This document shows, one piece after another, positions 48,901-59,066 of a stretch of DNA of 64,000 nucleotides. The notes beneath the pieces are model-generated. The model was not told where the DNA came from, did not search any database, and saw nothing but the letters and a program-made list of their open reading frames with translations. Source of the stretch: Pleurodeles waltl (lineage: Eukaryota; Chordata; Amphibia; Caudata; Salamandridae); the NCBI RefSeq assembly GCF_031143425.1, contig NC_090441.1, positions 221,398,928-221,462,927 of the forward strand, given 5' to 3'. Both the position numbers and the translations under genes were made by a program. Each line of letters starts with the position of its first letter. The stretch's first letter is position 1.

Positions 48901-50260
48901 TGTCACCTGCAGTTAGTCACGTTACTGCCCCTTCCCTTAAAGGAACAGGCAGCCCTACATTTATGTAGCCTTGATTGGACCTAAGGATGAAATTATAGAT
49001 CTGTGACTCAAGGTGGCCTAATTTCTATATTACATTAGTTAATGATGTTCTGTTTCCTAAGTAGCATATGGCTTTCGTTCCTTAAAAGAAAACTAGGTTT
49101 TCATTTTTTCCTGAAGAAGGAACTGAAACATTATCTAGGAGTACCGTATATGGTGTAGTCGCCAACGGTAGAGTTAAAATTTGTGTAACTTTGGCCTTTG
49201 TGTATCACCCGTACTCTCGGTGTTGTGTCACATGCCTGGCTATCACCCAAATAATTTTTTTTGTTCTTCCTATAGATTTTTTCTTTTGTTACTTCCCCTG
49301 ACCAATGTCGCATCATGCTTAGTTATTGAGATTTTAGCTATGTCCTAGTCCCATTTCTCTTTTTCGAATTCCTTTCACCAGTCAGCCCTTTTATTATTAT
49401 TGATGTATTGTTCAGGTTCACATTTCCAGACTGCAGTGATGTACCAGGGACCCCCATGTTATGTATAATTCCCTTTGGTATGACCAGACTGGTTTTCAAG
49501 AATTTGCCTTAGGCCTGCTTCAATGTTTTCCAGCCTGACTGTCAGGGTAGCGATAGACTGGTTAACTGACTCAATATTATAGTAAGACAAGTTTTCCATT
49601 TCAATAGGAGATATCTTATGTTTACCTTTTTGAACATGACGAATTTTCAATGTCTATTTTAATTTGGTTTTCGGTTTCCTTCTGTTCCTGCTACTTTAAT
49701 TTTTGGTGGGATCAGATGTGTCCTAATCATGCAAATATCAGGACCCTCTAGGTCTTTTTGTTTGCACATTTGACTATTAGCCTGTGTATTGCATAGTGCA
49801 CCTGATGCACAGTTTTTAAAGGAAGGTTTCTACATGTCCCTGATAATCAGTATCATGTGATTTCTCTATTGAGATGTTCTAAGGTAAGGAGGAACACCTA
49901 GACTTAATCATTGAGGAAAATATGTGTTTACCCCATTAGACAATGCCACTGTGTGAGGAAATCCATTCAGATAGAATTCTCATGTAGCTATAGATGGCAG
50001 AGAATAATGGAGAGAACCCAATTAAAGATGCTAGAGACCCTGTTTTGCCCTTCTGCCTTTGTCTTTGTCTTTTATGCCCATGGTGTATGGCTACTCCTTT
50101 GAAGATTGCAGACCACCTGCTTGCAGTCCCCTTGTTAAAAACCATGAACTGTTTTTTTTACTAAATTGAAGGAAACTAACAACTGTGGCACATTTCCTAC
50201 GTCACTAGATTCTGTGGGTATCAAGTCATAATAACCTGCAGGACATTGATTTAAGCCTAA

Positions 50261-50449
50261 TTCCCATCAGTGACAGCTACAGATGAAAGACGGACGTCCT
50301 GGCCCTACAGTCTCATCACCCAAAAAGTAGCAAAGCTGGACAGCGATCGCCAGCGCATGGTATCGTACTTGCTCCATCAGACGGCGTTGGACATCACAAA
50401 ACCAAAGTTTCAGTGTAAAAGAGCTAAAGAGAAGGATTCCTGTTGTTGA
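50261..50449 (+). other. Unidentified open frame, exon-like, unit III
   Basis: This is the unit III copy. It is open despite substitutions giving Ser to Ile, Ala to Thr, Glu to Lys and Gly to Arg, plus a silent change. Mostly non-silent change argues against current selection here. Confidence 0.3.
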
Positions 50450-50791
50450 TTGCAGAGCTGTTTTGAGGTTTCATTTCTCTACCTGTCATGTGCTGGTAAC
50501 CTCTGACAGAGTGCAATCCCTTGAGCCCCTTGGCCTGAGTTTTGGCCACACACCCCCTTTTCTTTGCTCCAACGGAAGAAGGGCAGTGCACCGGAGATTT
50601 CAAGTTTGGAAAAAGGCACTATATTGTGGTGCCCATGAAAGAGCAGCTTGAGCGTCCTCTGACACTAAATAATGAGTGTTGGAGTCTGAAAGTGCTGCTG
50701 AGCTTGAGCTATTTCCCAATTAATGGTGCTTGGGTCTGCACGAGATGATTTGTGCCCTTGATCAATGAAGAGCACATTGTTTGTAGTGTCT

Positions 50792-50796
50792 GCCAC
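50792..50796. other. Empty LTR-C target site, unit III
   Basis: A single GCCAC stands where units I and II have the 782-bp LTR between two GCCAC copies. This is the pre-insertion state and directly confirms the LTR-C boundaries. Confidence 0.9.
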
Positions 50797-51785
50797 AGAG
50801 GAGAGACACTGGTGCATTGCTTTAAGACATTGAGACTTTCGAGTGAGCTGTGGGTGTTTGCCAGGAGGGCACTCCAACTAAGCAGTACTTTTCTTACGAA
50901 GAGGCCTGAATTGAGAGGCCCATGCGAAAGAAAACAACAAAAGAAAATTTGATGGACAATAGAAGCCTGCCAGAGAGGCTTTTTGAACGGACTCTGGGCA
51001 TAGTTGGTTTCACAAGAGGTTTCCGTGTGATTGTATAGACTAGGTGTTAGGAGACTGATTGTTTTGCTGGCATTGTTTTAAAGTACTATTCTGTTTAGTA
51101 AAAGCAGAATAAAGTCCATTTTCTGTGGAAAGAGTACCCCCTTTTCACCTTAGAGCATTGATGAGAGTCACCACTGTTCCACCTGAACATACAAAAATTA
51201 CTGAAATGCAGAGGAGCCCTAAAAATGTTACTAGATAATTTTAGGATTTGCTTTTTGGTTAGGGTTGTGAAAAATTATTATTTCATTTGTAATAGTGGTC
51301 ACTACTTTCTCCCATTGTCTATCTGTTCTTAATAACATGTTTTCTAGTGTCTTTTAAACATGACGTTGTCATTTATGGGTGGGATTGTTTTTCTCTACTC
51401 AATTGACTTCTGCACCCACTTCCCAACCTATGTCTTTTCCTACTATTGTTTCTTTGCACTCTTTTCACCCTTTTCCTGAACATGAGCAGGTTAGAAGATC
51501 AGAATTCGTAAGCAATTCTTTTGTACAGCTTCTGCATCAACACTAGTTAGTAGTGAACATCACTAATTGTTGGGTGTGTGATCTTATGCCACCTACTGCA
51601 GATAGAGGTATTCCTTATTTTGTCCTGCCATATGTGGCCTTTTGTGCTACTTCATGTTCAAGGAGACCTGTCCAGAGAGAGTTACCAAGTACTAGAATTT
51701 TGCTCCAGCAACATCTCCATGGCCTTATAAACATAGACCTGGACTCAGATTAGCATGAGAATAGGTTTATTGCCTATATAAGGGC

Positions 51786-51795
51786 AAAAGGAGGG
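51786..51795 (+). promoter_or_regulatory. LTR-A polypurine tract, unit III
   Basis: AAAAGGAGGG precedes the 3' LTR by two bases, as in units I and II. Confidence 0.75.
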
Positions 51796-51797
51796 TT

Positions 51798-52676
51798 TGT
51801 GGTTCTAAAAATTCTGGACCCATGTAATTTACTTTGCCACAGCAGTACGATTTTAGTATCAAAAGACCGATAATGACTAGTACACTAAGCATGAGCATTT
51901 TCGCTCAATTCCAGCAGCGTTTTCACCTCGAAATCGCCATTTTCGTCCTGCACTCGTGGCTCCCATTTTATACACGGCGGCCATTTTTAAAAGTTGCCCT
52001 CACATAGGCTTATAATACGGTCAGATTTGATTCCAAGGACACGTACACCTTGATTGACTTTTCTTTGACCTGGGCAAGCTGGAACCATTGTCTCAGGCCA
52101 AACCTGTTTGGTCAGTCCCTCTCCCAGTGGCCGAATCAGATAGCATCAAGGCACACCATGCCATAAAACCCTTATTATCGCTCACACACCCTGCCTAATC
52201 TTGCTCACACCTGCACCTGCTCTTTTCTTCTTCTTACTTTACGAGGGGGAGGTGCCCGTTTTTATTGGGGGTCCACACTTATCTGATGTAAAATACTAGG
52301 CCTTGCCGGGTAATTTATTATGGGTTGGATGACATGAAATATGAGGTTTCATCATGACACTGTTTTTTCCTTTGTAGTGAAAACATGTGAATGACCAACC
52401 AAAATGTCAAGAATGTTTGCCTGAAGCTTAAAAAACTGTATATAAGGAAACCTGACTTTGCATTGAAACACAGTCTCCTGAGAACATACAAACCGTGCTG
52501 TTGTACTTCTAGGACGCTTGTTACTTGGCTGCAGCCAATAAATTTGATCTTTGACTTCACCTAGAAGACTCTGAGTTTCTGTGGTCTGAATCAGGAAAGT
52601 ACCCGAGGTCTTTGGGTGTACCCTGGCACCGCTGGGTTACCGGATCAGTACCGGTTCTGAAAAACCCAGTACCTCA
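51798..52676 (+). repeat. LTR-A 3' LTR, unit III
   Basis: This is an 879-bp LTR. It differs from the unit I and II 3' LTRs at about eight sites, and several of these bases agree with the 5' LTRs. The unit III copy may keep the older state, or a short gene conversion may have occurred. Confidence 0.9.
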
Positions 52677-52680
52677 ACTC

Positions 52681-52706
52681 ACTACAAGCCAGGCCAGCCT
52701 CCTACA
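52681..52706 (+). mobile_element. Solo LTR-B 3' end, unit III
   Basis: This is the 26-base remnant to the right of LTR-A, followed by CCAGG at 52707-52711. Confidence 0.85.
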
Positions 52707-53014
52707 CCAGGCTTTGGATGTTTCTCTTGGATGCACATGATGAGACGATTATACTACATATTTTTTTCTGGTCACCAATTAAGAGGCATGTTTGCAACCA
52801 CATGATAGTTAGGGCCAATGTATGTGTGCAGATATGTGTGTAACTGTCACAGGAGACCCATGCTATGTCCAAGTTGTCCGTGATATATCAGATGTAGTAC
52901 CATCATGTCTGAATGGCTGCCATTTCCTTATTCAGCCTACACATTGTATATGTTTATGAAACTGGTGCGCTGTGCACAGATTCTGAGCACATTTCTTCCT
53001 TCCATACCTTACAG

Positions 53015-53074
53015 GTGGACCCGCACCCTACACTGTGGGAGAGTTGGCGACATATGAGGACCCCGACCCCTCCA
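53015..53074 (+). CDS. Trihelix/Myb-like accessory protein, exon B (unit III)
   Basis: This is identical to the other copies, with both splice sites intact. It partners exon A at 40639-40924. Confidence 0.6.
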
Positions 53075-54078
53075 GTAAGTGTTGATATGTCTGTTATGTG
53101 TTGTCTTTGCTGGTTATGGACTCTAGTGTGTTGAACGCATAGCAAGGTGTGATGCGTTGGGCTGTTATTTCTCTTGTTCCATGAGTGGGAATTCAGTTTC
53201 TCACATTTTTTGTGTTGGCCAATGCGTATCCAATGGTATTATGTAGGGCTTGCAGGCCATTCCTGTAGGCCCCACTGTGAGTACAGGGGTAAGTCATGTG
53301 GATGACACTTGTATCAACAAGAGTCGCACTGGAAGTCAGCTCAAATTTAGTCAGCCTGTCAGACCCACATTCTCCAAGATTGCTACAGCAAATAGTTTGC
53401 CAGTAGACTTCTGCTTCCCTATTTACCAACTTAATTATGAAACAGTCGGTAGAACCTCCTAGCAGCATGTACTTCCACATGTAGTGCTACAAGTATGTGG
53501 AACTTGAGTGCAATGGCCTAGGTGTGCATGCAAATCATGATAATGAGTTTTCTATACACTCCTCGGTGTACATGTTGTTGGAAATTGATAGTTGTTTATC
53601 CACCCCCCCACCCTCAAACATGGGCATGGGTTTGTGAATGAGGTACCTAGCACTGTTGCTACCAGTATGTTACACATACATGTGAATAAGTGACTGTTTG
53701 GTTGGAACCTAGTATACACACTCAGGTTTGGCACATGGTACTATACTGGCAAGTCCAGTTACAACTTGCAGACTATGTGGCTTTAGTTTTGCTTTCCGTA
53801 CACTGACATTTGTAGCCCAGGTCTTAGCGGAGGATATGAAGCATGATTCTTAGCTGATAACCAGCAGAACTCAGATTGCAAGTCAAAGCCAGTTGTTACC
53901 CATCTTGTAGGTTATGGATGTGCTATGTGTGATGTGACCTTTGTAGGCTGGCCTGTCATGTACTTCCTTTTGTGATATGAGCTGTTACAAGTACAGTAGA
54001 TGTATTGTCTGATTAACTTCTTGTGCCATTTCACACAATGCAGTTACTAATGTAGAATATCTGCATTTGTCTTCACAG

Positions 54079-54575
54079 CTGCACACATGACTCCAGACCA
54101 GGTCCGTGAATTCCAGCGCCGGGCCATGAGATACCAGCACATCCTACTGGTGGAGTTGGGGTTCAGGAGGATGGCCCGGAGATATCGCCATGAACGGGCC
54201 TCCAGGGCATGGAAAGCCTTCCCACAGGGTGGCCCAACTCTGCCCACCACAGCCACCACCAGCACAACCACCAATTCAAGCCAGGTGGTCCCACCCACAG
54301 CTGGGACTGTTGGTCCTACATCTGCTGGACTTCCAGGCCCCAGCATTGCTGCCGGTGCAGGACAGCCCACTGGGCCTGGCACCACACACACACAGACCTC
54401 CTCCACCGGTACCCAAACTGCCACAGCTCCATCTGTTGACCCTGCAGCCTTCCACAACATGGAACGTAAGATGGACCATGTGCTGTGCAAGTTGACCCAC
54501 CTGAGCCGGGATGTGCGCCGCATTAACCGGCGGGTTAAGTCTATCAAGAGGACCCTCCGGAGAGCCAAACTCTAG
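54079..54575 (+). CDS. Trihelix/Myb-like accessory protein, exon C (unit III)
   Basis: This copy is open to the same stop. One residue differs, Gly to Arg in the ERASxAWKAF segment. It completes the unit III gene with exons at 40639 and 53015. Confidence 0.65.
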
Positions 54576-54745
54576 ACATTTTTTGATGGACATGAATCCC
54601 TCCCCTCACTCCTCTTTCCTTGTTCTTATAGTTAGTGGGCTTAGGGGGCTTAGTGTTAGATTAATATAGGCTGTTAGTTTAGTTAGTGTTAGTGGGTGGG
54701 GGGTGGTGGGTCCAGATTCTTTATATTTTTACTTCTTAAGTGTGT

Positions 54746-54772
54746 GGGTGGATGGGGTGGATGGGTGGGGGG
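54746..54772 (+). other. G-quadruplex motif in exon C 3' region, unit III
   Basis: This has the same four G runs, about 60 bases before the MITE insertion. Confidence 0.6.
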
Positions 54773-54833
54773 CTATGTCGGGGTTCTTGTGTGTTTTAAA
54801 AAAAAAAAATATTTGTTTAGGATAGTATAGTAT

Positions 54834-54989
54834 GGCCCGTATTTATACTTTTTAAGCGCCGCATTTGCGTCACTTTTTGACGCAAAAGCGGCGCAAACTT
54901 GCAAAATACAATTGTATTTTGTAAGTTTGCGCCGTTTTTGCGTCAAAAAGCGGCGCAAATGCGGCGCTAAAAAAGTATAAATACGGGCC
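54834..54989. mobile_element. Palindromic Harbinger-type MITE, only in unit III
   Basis: This is a 156-bp almost perfect palindrome from GGCCCGTATTTATAC to GTATAAATACGGGCC, flanked by TAT (54831-54833 and 54990-54992). Units I and II have the uninterrupted site. The 3-bp duplication and the ends match the big element, whose right end reads GGGCCATATTTATAC inward. This element was probably mobilised by a transposase of the same group. Confidence 0.88.
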
Positions 54990-55192
54990 TATGTGTTTAG
55001 GTTAGTATGTGTTGTCCTCCATGTGTCCCGTCTCAAAAGGGGTGTGGGGGGTAGATGTTTAGAAATTTTCGTTACATGTGATAAGTAAGTGTAGCTTAGG
55101 TTAGTTAGGGACAGTTGTGGGCAATTAGTAGTCAGGGTAGATTAGGGTAGGTAAGATTTTTCCCTCAGTTTCATCTTTTGTGATTAGCATCT

Positions 55193-55198
55193 AATAAA
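55193..55198 (+). terminator. Polyadenylation signal for exon C gene, unit III
   Basis: AATAAA is at the matching position. In this unit a MITE separates it further from the stop codon. Confidence 0.5.
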
Positions 55199-55969
55199 TA
55201 TTTTGTTAACCGTTAATAGTATGTGTTGAATGATACTTGATTGTGGGTTTGGACTCAGTGTACATAAATTTTGTACTATTACATTTGTGTCCTATGCTAC
55301 AAACAAATCCCAACTGAGCTGTACAATTGGCAGCTAGCCCAGAGCTACCTTGCAAAGTGTCCACCCTTCGTTGCAACCACCAATCACAGTTAATATGGAT
55401 GACAATGTGTTTCTGTTGATATGTGTGTTTTCTACGTCACAAACAGTGCTTCCAGACTTGGTACTGCGGAAACAGTTTTAGGTCTGACTGCAGTGTGATG
55501 ATCAAGGACACCCTTATAAGATGAGTTCTCATTGGCAATCTTGTATTCTTGTCTTCATGACTCTCATACATCATTTGTGACACAGTTCAGCATGATTACC
55601 TATTTGTATGTAAACTCAGACACCTTCATTTATGCAGTTTTTGTAGTGTTTGCTTAGATTAGTGTGCACTGTTATATGTGTTATTATTGCATGTTGTCAA
55701 TATTTTGCGGCCACTATTTGATGACTTAGATATCCCCTGAGGAAGCTAACACAGCATGGTGGTCTATGGTTTCTCACTTCATCAGATATGTCCCTCAGGA
55801 TGGGCAGAGTATGATGCAATCCTGGCCACTGTGCAGATTTCTCTGACTATATATTATCAGGACAGTTGTATTGACAAGCTACGTAATTTGACAGTAGGCA
55901 CATTTCAGTTATCTACTGCACAGTTGATATGTCACATTACCCAGAGACAGATTTGTTGTTTAAGTGCTA

Positions 55970-55975
55970 TTTATT
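55970..55975 (-). terminator. Polyadenylation signal for minus-strand Myb gene, unit III
   Basis: AATAAA on the minus strand matches units I and II. Confidence 0.45.
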
Positions 55976-56265
55976 GAAAAGTGCTGTAGTGCTATCTGTA
56001 CATTCTCCATGATTGTGAGTCCACTATAGTGACATCTTACATTGTGATCCAACACAAGGGTTTACCAAAATGCTTTTGTGATGCTGGGGTGATGTTTCAG
56101 ACAGTGCAGAGGGACAGAATTAGCCAATGAGTTGGAGAGAAACAATCAGTGGGCTGGGTGAAAAGATATACACTGGTTTGCAGAACAGTGTTTGAGTACA
56201 GTTGTTGTAAGACTGGCAAGTTACAAAGAGCAGGACCTTGGTAAGTGTGGGCCATGTGGCAGGGA

Positions 56266-57018
56266 CTAGTGCTTCCGGGTCATTTTCCTTGTGAATGTGA
56301 TCTGTTCCATGTCTTTTTCTTCTGATGTGTGTGTTGCCTCCTCTGTCCTTGTTGTTGGTTGTGAATGGGCAACACACACCTCAGTGTTAGAAAACGTGGC
56401 GTCAGACATCCCGGTCGCTGCTCCCTGTGAAGGTCTTAAGGGCAGTACTGCTGCAAGGAGGGCCTGCTGGTTCTTGAGAATAGCAGCCACATTACGATGG
56501 TAGGCAGCCAGGTCTGCCCTGAGGGGTTCAATGTTGCATTTGTGCACAAGTTGACAGGATTGCTGTTGTAGGAGTTGCGTCAACTGTATTACAGGTGTGC
56601 TGATTTCCTTCTGAGTTTTCTGCAGTTCCTGCAAGTTAGATGTTAGGGCTTGCATAGCTGCTGCCTGATCTGCAGATGACATCATGCATGAACGCATCCC
56701 CTCAAGGCTGGCTGCCATATTTTGCATCCCTCACCTCCTTGGCCAGCTCCCGCTGTACTCCAACTACAGTTCTCTCAAAGCTGGTGCCAGTGTCGTCAGA
56801 GTCCTCAGCGGTATTGGAGCTGGCAGGTCTTACAATTGGGGTGGTGGGTGGATCCTCTGTGATGGCTGATTGTTCTGTGCTCCTCCTTGTGACTGAAGGT
56901 GGGGTCTGGAGGGTTTCAAGGACCTTTTAGATAGTCTCCTGGGGAATGTTGATCGGCTTGTTATCCATGTCGTCAGGGTAATCTGGGACAGGCATATCGG
57001 CAGGAGATCCATCTTCCT
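56266..57018 (-). pseudogene. Harbinger Myb/SANT-like protein, exon 2, different nonsense (unit III)
   Basis: The acceptor is intact. An in-frame TAA lies at 56929-56927, where units I and II have CAA. Beyond it the frame is open for at least 153 residues from 56727, without the deletion seen in units I/II, through the coiled-coil segment to the KMTRKH end. Confidence 0.7.
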
Positions 57019-58260
57019 CTGCAATGAAACAGGGTACAATTAGTGTTTATGTGTTGTGGCTATTTTGATGTGACATGCCTGCCTTTTGATTAATTCACTT
57101 TGTGATCTTGTTTCGTGTTAATTGTTCCAATCCTTCAGATGGGCATTCTTCCAGGCCTATGGCCCGCCTGCATGTCACATGTCTGTTATTGAGTAATTAG
57201 ACTTGTCAGCATCATCTCTTCTAGGTGTTGGTTTTGGCCAAGTAGAGAATTGCCACCTTCTTGTCCTACTCAAGCCTCCGTCTACATCCATTCTCATGGT
57301 GAGACCTTTCACTGGCTGTGGGTGTTCTGATGGCCCTGGCAGCACACTTAACAATCTGGACCTGCCTCAATCTCTGATCTTTTACATCCACTTAAATGTA
57401 TTTGACATGTGGCATATCCTATGCATAGCAATGTTATGATCCGATATGGATGTTCACATTGGTAATGTGTACTGCTGATGTTGGGGAATGTGTGTTACAT
57501 TGGATTGCCCTGATAGTCATATCAGTGTATAATTTCCTCCTCTGGCTGTGCAGGTGTATTTTAGTGACCAGTTACATGTGTGTCCCCCCCTCAATGCTGT
57601 TGTCTGAGCAGTATGACATTTGGGATGTTGCATTGTTACCCAGGCACAGGATGGACCCTGACATATGCAGCATGGGTGTGTCCTTAGTGCTGTGTAGCTC
57701 CTATTGTTGTTTACATTGGCTGATGTTTGCGACAACTATGGGCATTGACATTTGAGAGTACTGGGGCCTTTGTCTTGTTTCTGGGGATTGTTGAAGTTGT
57801 CATCCTCGCCCCCTAATTTAGGTGTGTATGATCCATGGGGAGGTGACTGCCATTGGCTACTTGAGCTGCAGACAGAGCGGAGGTGGTAGTGGCAACTGTT
57901 GTCGCAGTTACATTCCAGTTGTCGGTATGGCTAGAGGTTGTTAATAGGGCCCTAGTTAATGTTGGGGGTATAGTGGCTGACGAGTGCCGGGATGTCAGTT
58001 TGACGTTGTGGCCTTCCCTCCTGGCGTGGCGTGGCTTTACCTTTGCTCCATCGTTGGCATGACAGCATGCCCCCATGGGACTGTAGTTGGTGTTGTGTAA
58101 TGGTGTGCCCCAGGTCTTCTCAGAACGGGCCATGCCCCCCTGACGTGCCTCTTTACCCATGCCACTCAATGTATAAGATGACTTCCATGCATTTTGTGGT
58201 CACTATCCCCTCCCTGCTCACATTTGACATTATTGCAATATAATTACCCATGCGACTTAT

Positions 58261-58747
58261 CCTGCATGTGTATTGTCTCCTGATAGTCTGCGCTGTCTTG
58301 TCCTTGAAATCCTGTGACGATCTCCTCAGGGATGACCGCTGCGACCATCTCCTCCATGTGGTCCAGGGCCTCCTGGTGTGCTGGACTCCCACCTCCAGTC
58401 TGCAGTGCTGCCATCCTGTTCCTGGCCATCTTTTCCTTGGTCCTGCGCTTGCAGTCATGCCAACATTTCTTGCACTCAATGACAGTTCTGCGTACTTCAG
58501 CCACACTGTTAATTTTGTCAACAATTTGTTGCCAAATTGCTTCTCTCCTACTGATTGGCAACTTTGATGTGTCAAACAGTTGGTGCTGGTGTTCCGTCAC
58601 CTCTTTAACCAGAATTTCCTGCTCCTCTGCACTGAAGCGACACTTTCTTTTCTTCTTAAAAGTGTCCTGGTTCTTTTGTGGGTCCTCCTGGCTGGTTCCT
58701 GGTCTTCTGTCATCTTCCTGGGGTCTGTAGTGGCATCTGGGATCCCT
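58261..58747 (-). pseudogene. Harbinger Myb/SANT-like protein, exon 1, start and donor lost (unit III)
   Basis: The Myb/SANT domain frame is open here but diverged from units I/II at many residues. The start codon is AGG (58747-58745) where the others have ATG. The donor reads ATAAGT because of a G to A change at 58260. These lesions are absent from units I and II, so they arose on this lineage. Confidence 0.75.
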
Positions 58748-59012
58748 TTTGGCTCTCCTCTGGTGAAATGGCAGTGTTCGCGTTTTTGTTTTACGTTACT
58801 GTGTCAAAAAACTGCACATATCCGGTTTGTGGAGTCGTAAATTGACCCACAGTCATTTCCGCTCGGTTAACTTATTTTGCTTCACAAATTGGCGCTGCGG
58901 TGTGCGTCGAAAATAATGACTCCCACCTGTGGTTTGCGCCGCCGTGCGTCAAAGTATAAATTTGACACCCGCATGGCGCACAAAAATGGCGTTAGCCGGC
59001 GGTAATATTGTT

Positions 59013-59063
59013 GACGCAAAACTGCGCTGCGCAGTTTTGCGTCAAAAAGTATAAATATGGCCC
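59013..59063 (-). repeat. Harbinger right terminal repeat with subterminal hairpin
   Basis: Reading inward from 59063 the end is GGGCCATATTTATACTTTTT, the same terminal pattern as the MITE. Next to it is a perfect 15-bp inverted repeat (59013-59027 and 59029-59043) with a one-base loop. TAG at 59064-59066 would be the 3-bp target duplication. Beyond it the sequence is gypsy protease coding sequence. Confidence 0.8.
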
Positions 59064-59066
59064 TAG

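Larger units (their letters stand above)
44705..52676 (+). mobile_element. LTR-A retroelement, full length, unit III
   Basis: This is the third copy of the non-autonomous LTR element, flanked by ACTC at 44701-44704 and 52677-52680. It is shorter than the unit II copy because it lacks LTR-C, and it keeps the roughly 100 bases deleted from unit II. It shares the insertion site with the other copies, so it came by segment duplication and not by separate transposition. Confidence 0.9.
36677..59063 (+). repeat. Tandem unit III (terminal copy with true Harbinger end)
   Basis: This is the last unit of the array. It lacks the LTR-C insertion, has a private 156-bp MITE at 54834-54989, and ends in the real terminal inverted repeat. 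Identity to unit II falls in steps: almost perfect from 36677 to about 44700, slightly lower through LTR-A, and clearly lower after about 55816. In the stretch aligned to 11041-11340 I count roughly 20 differences. Confidence 0.9.
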
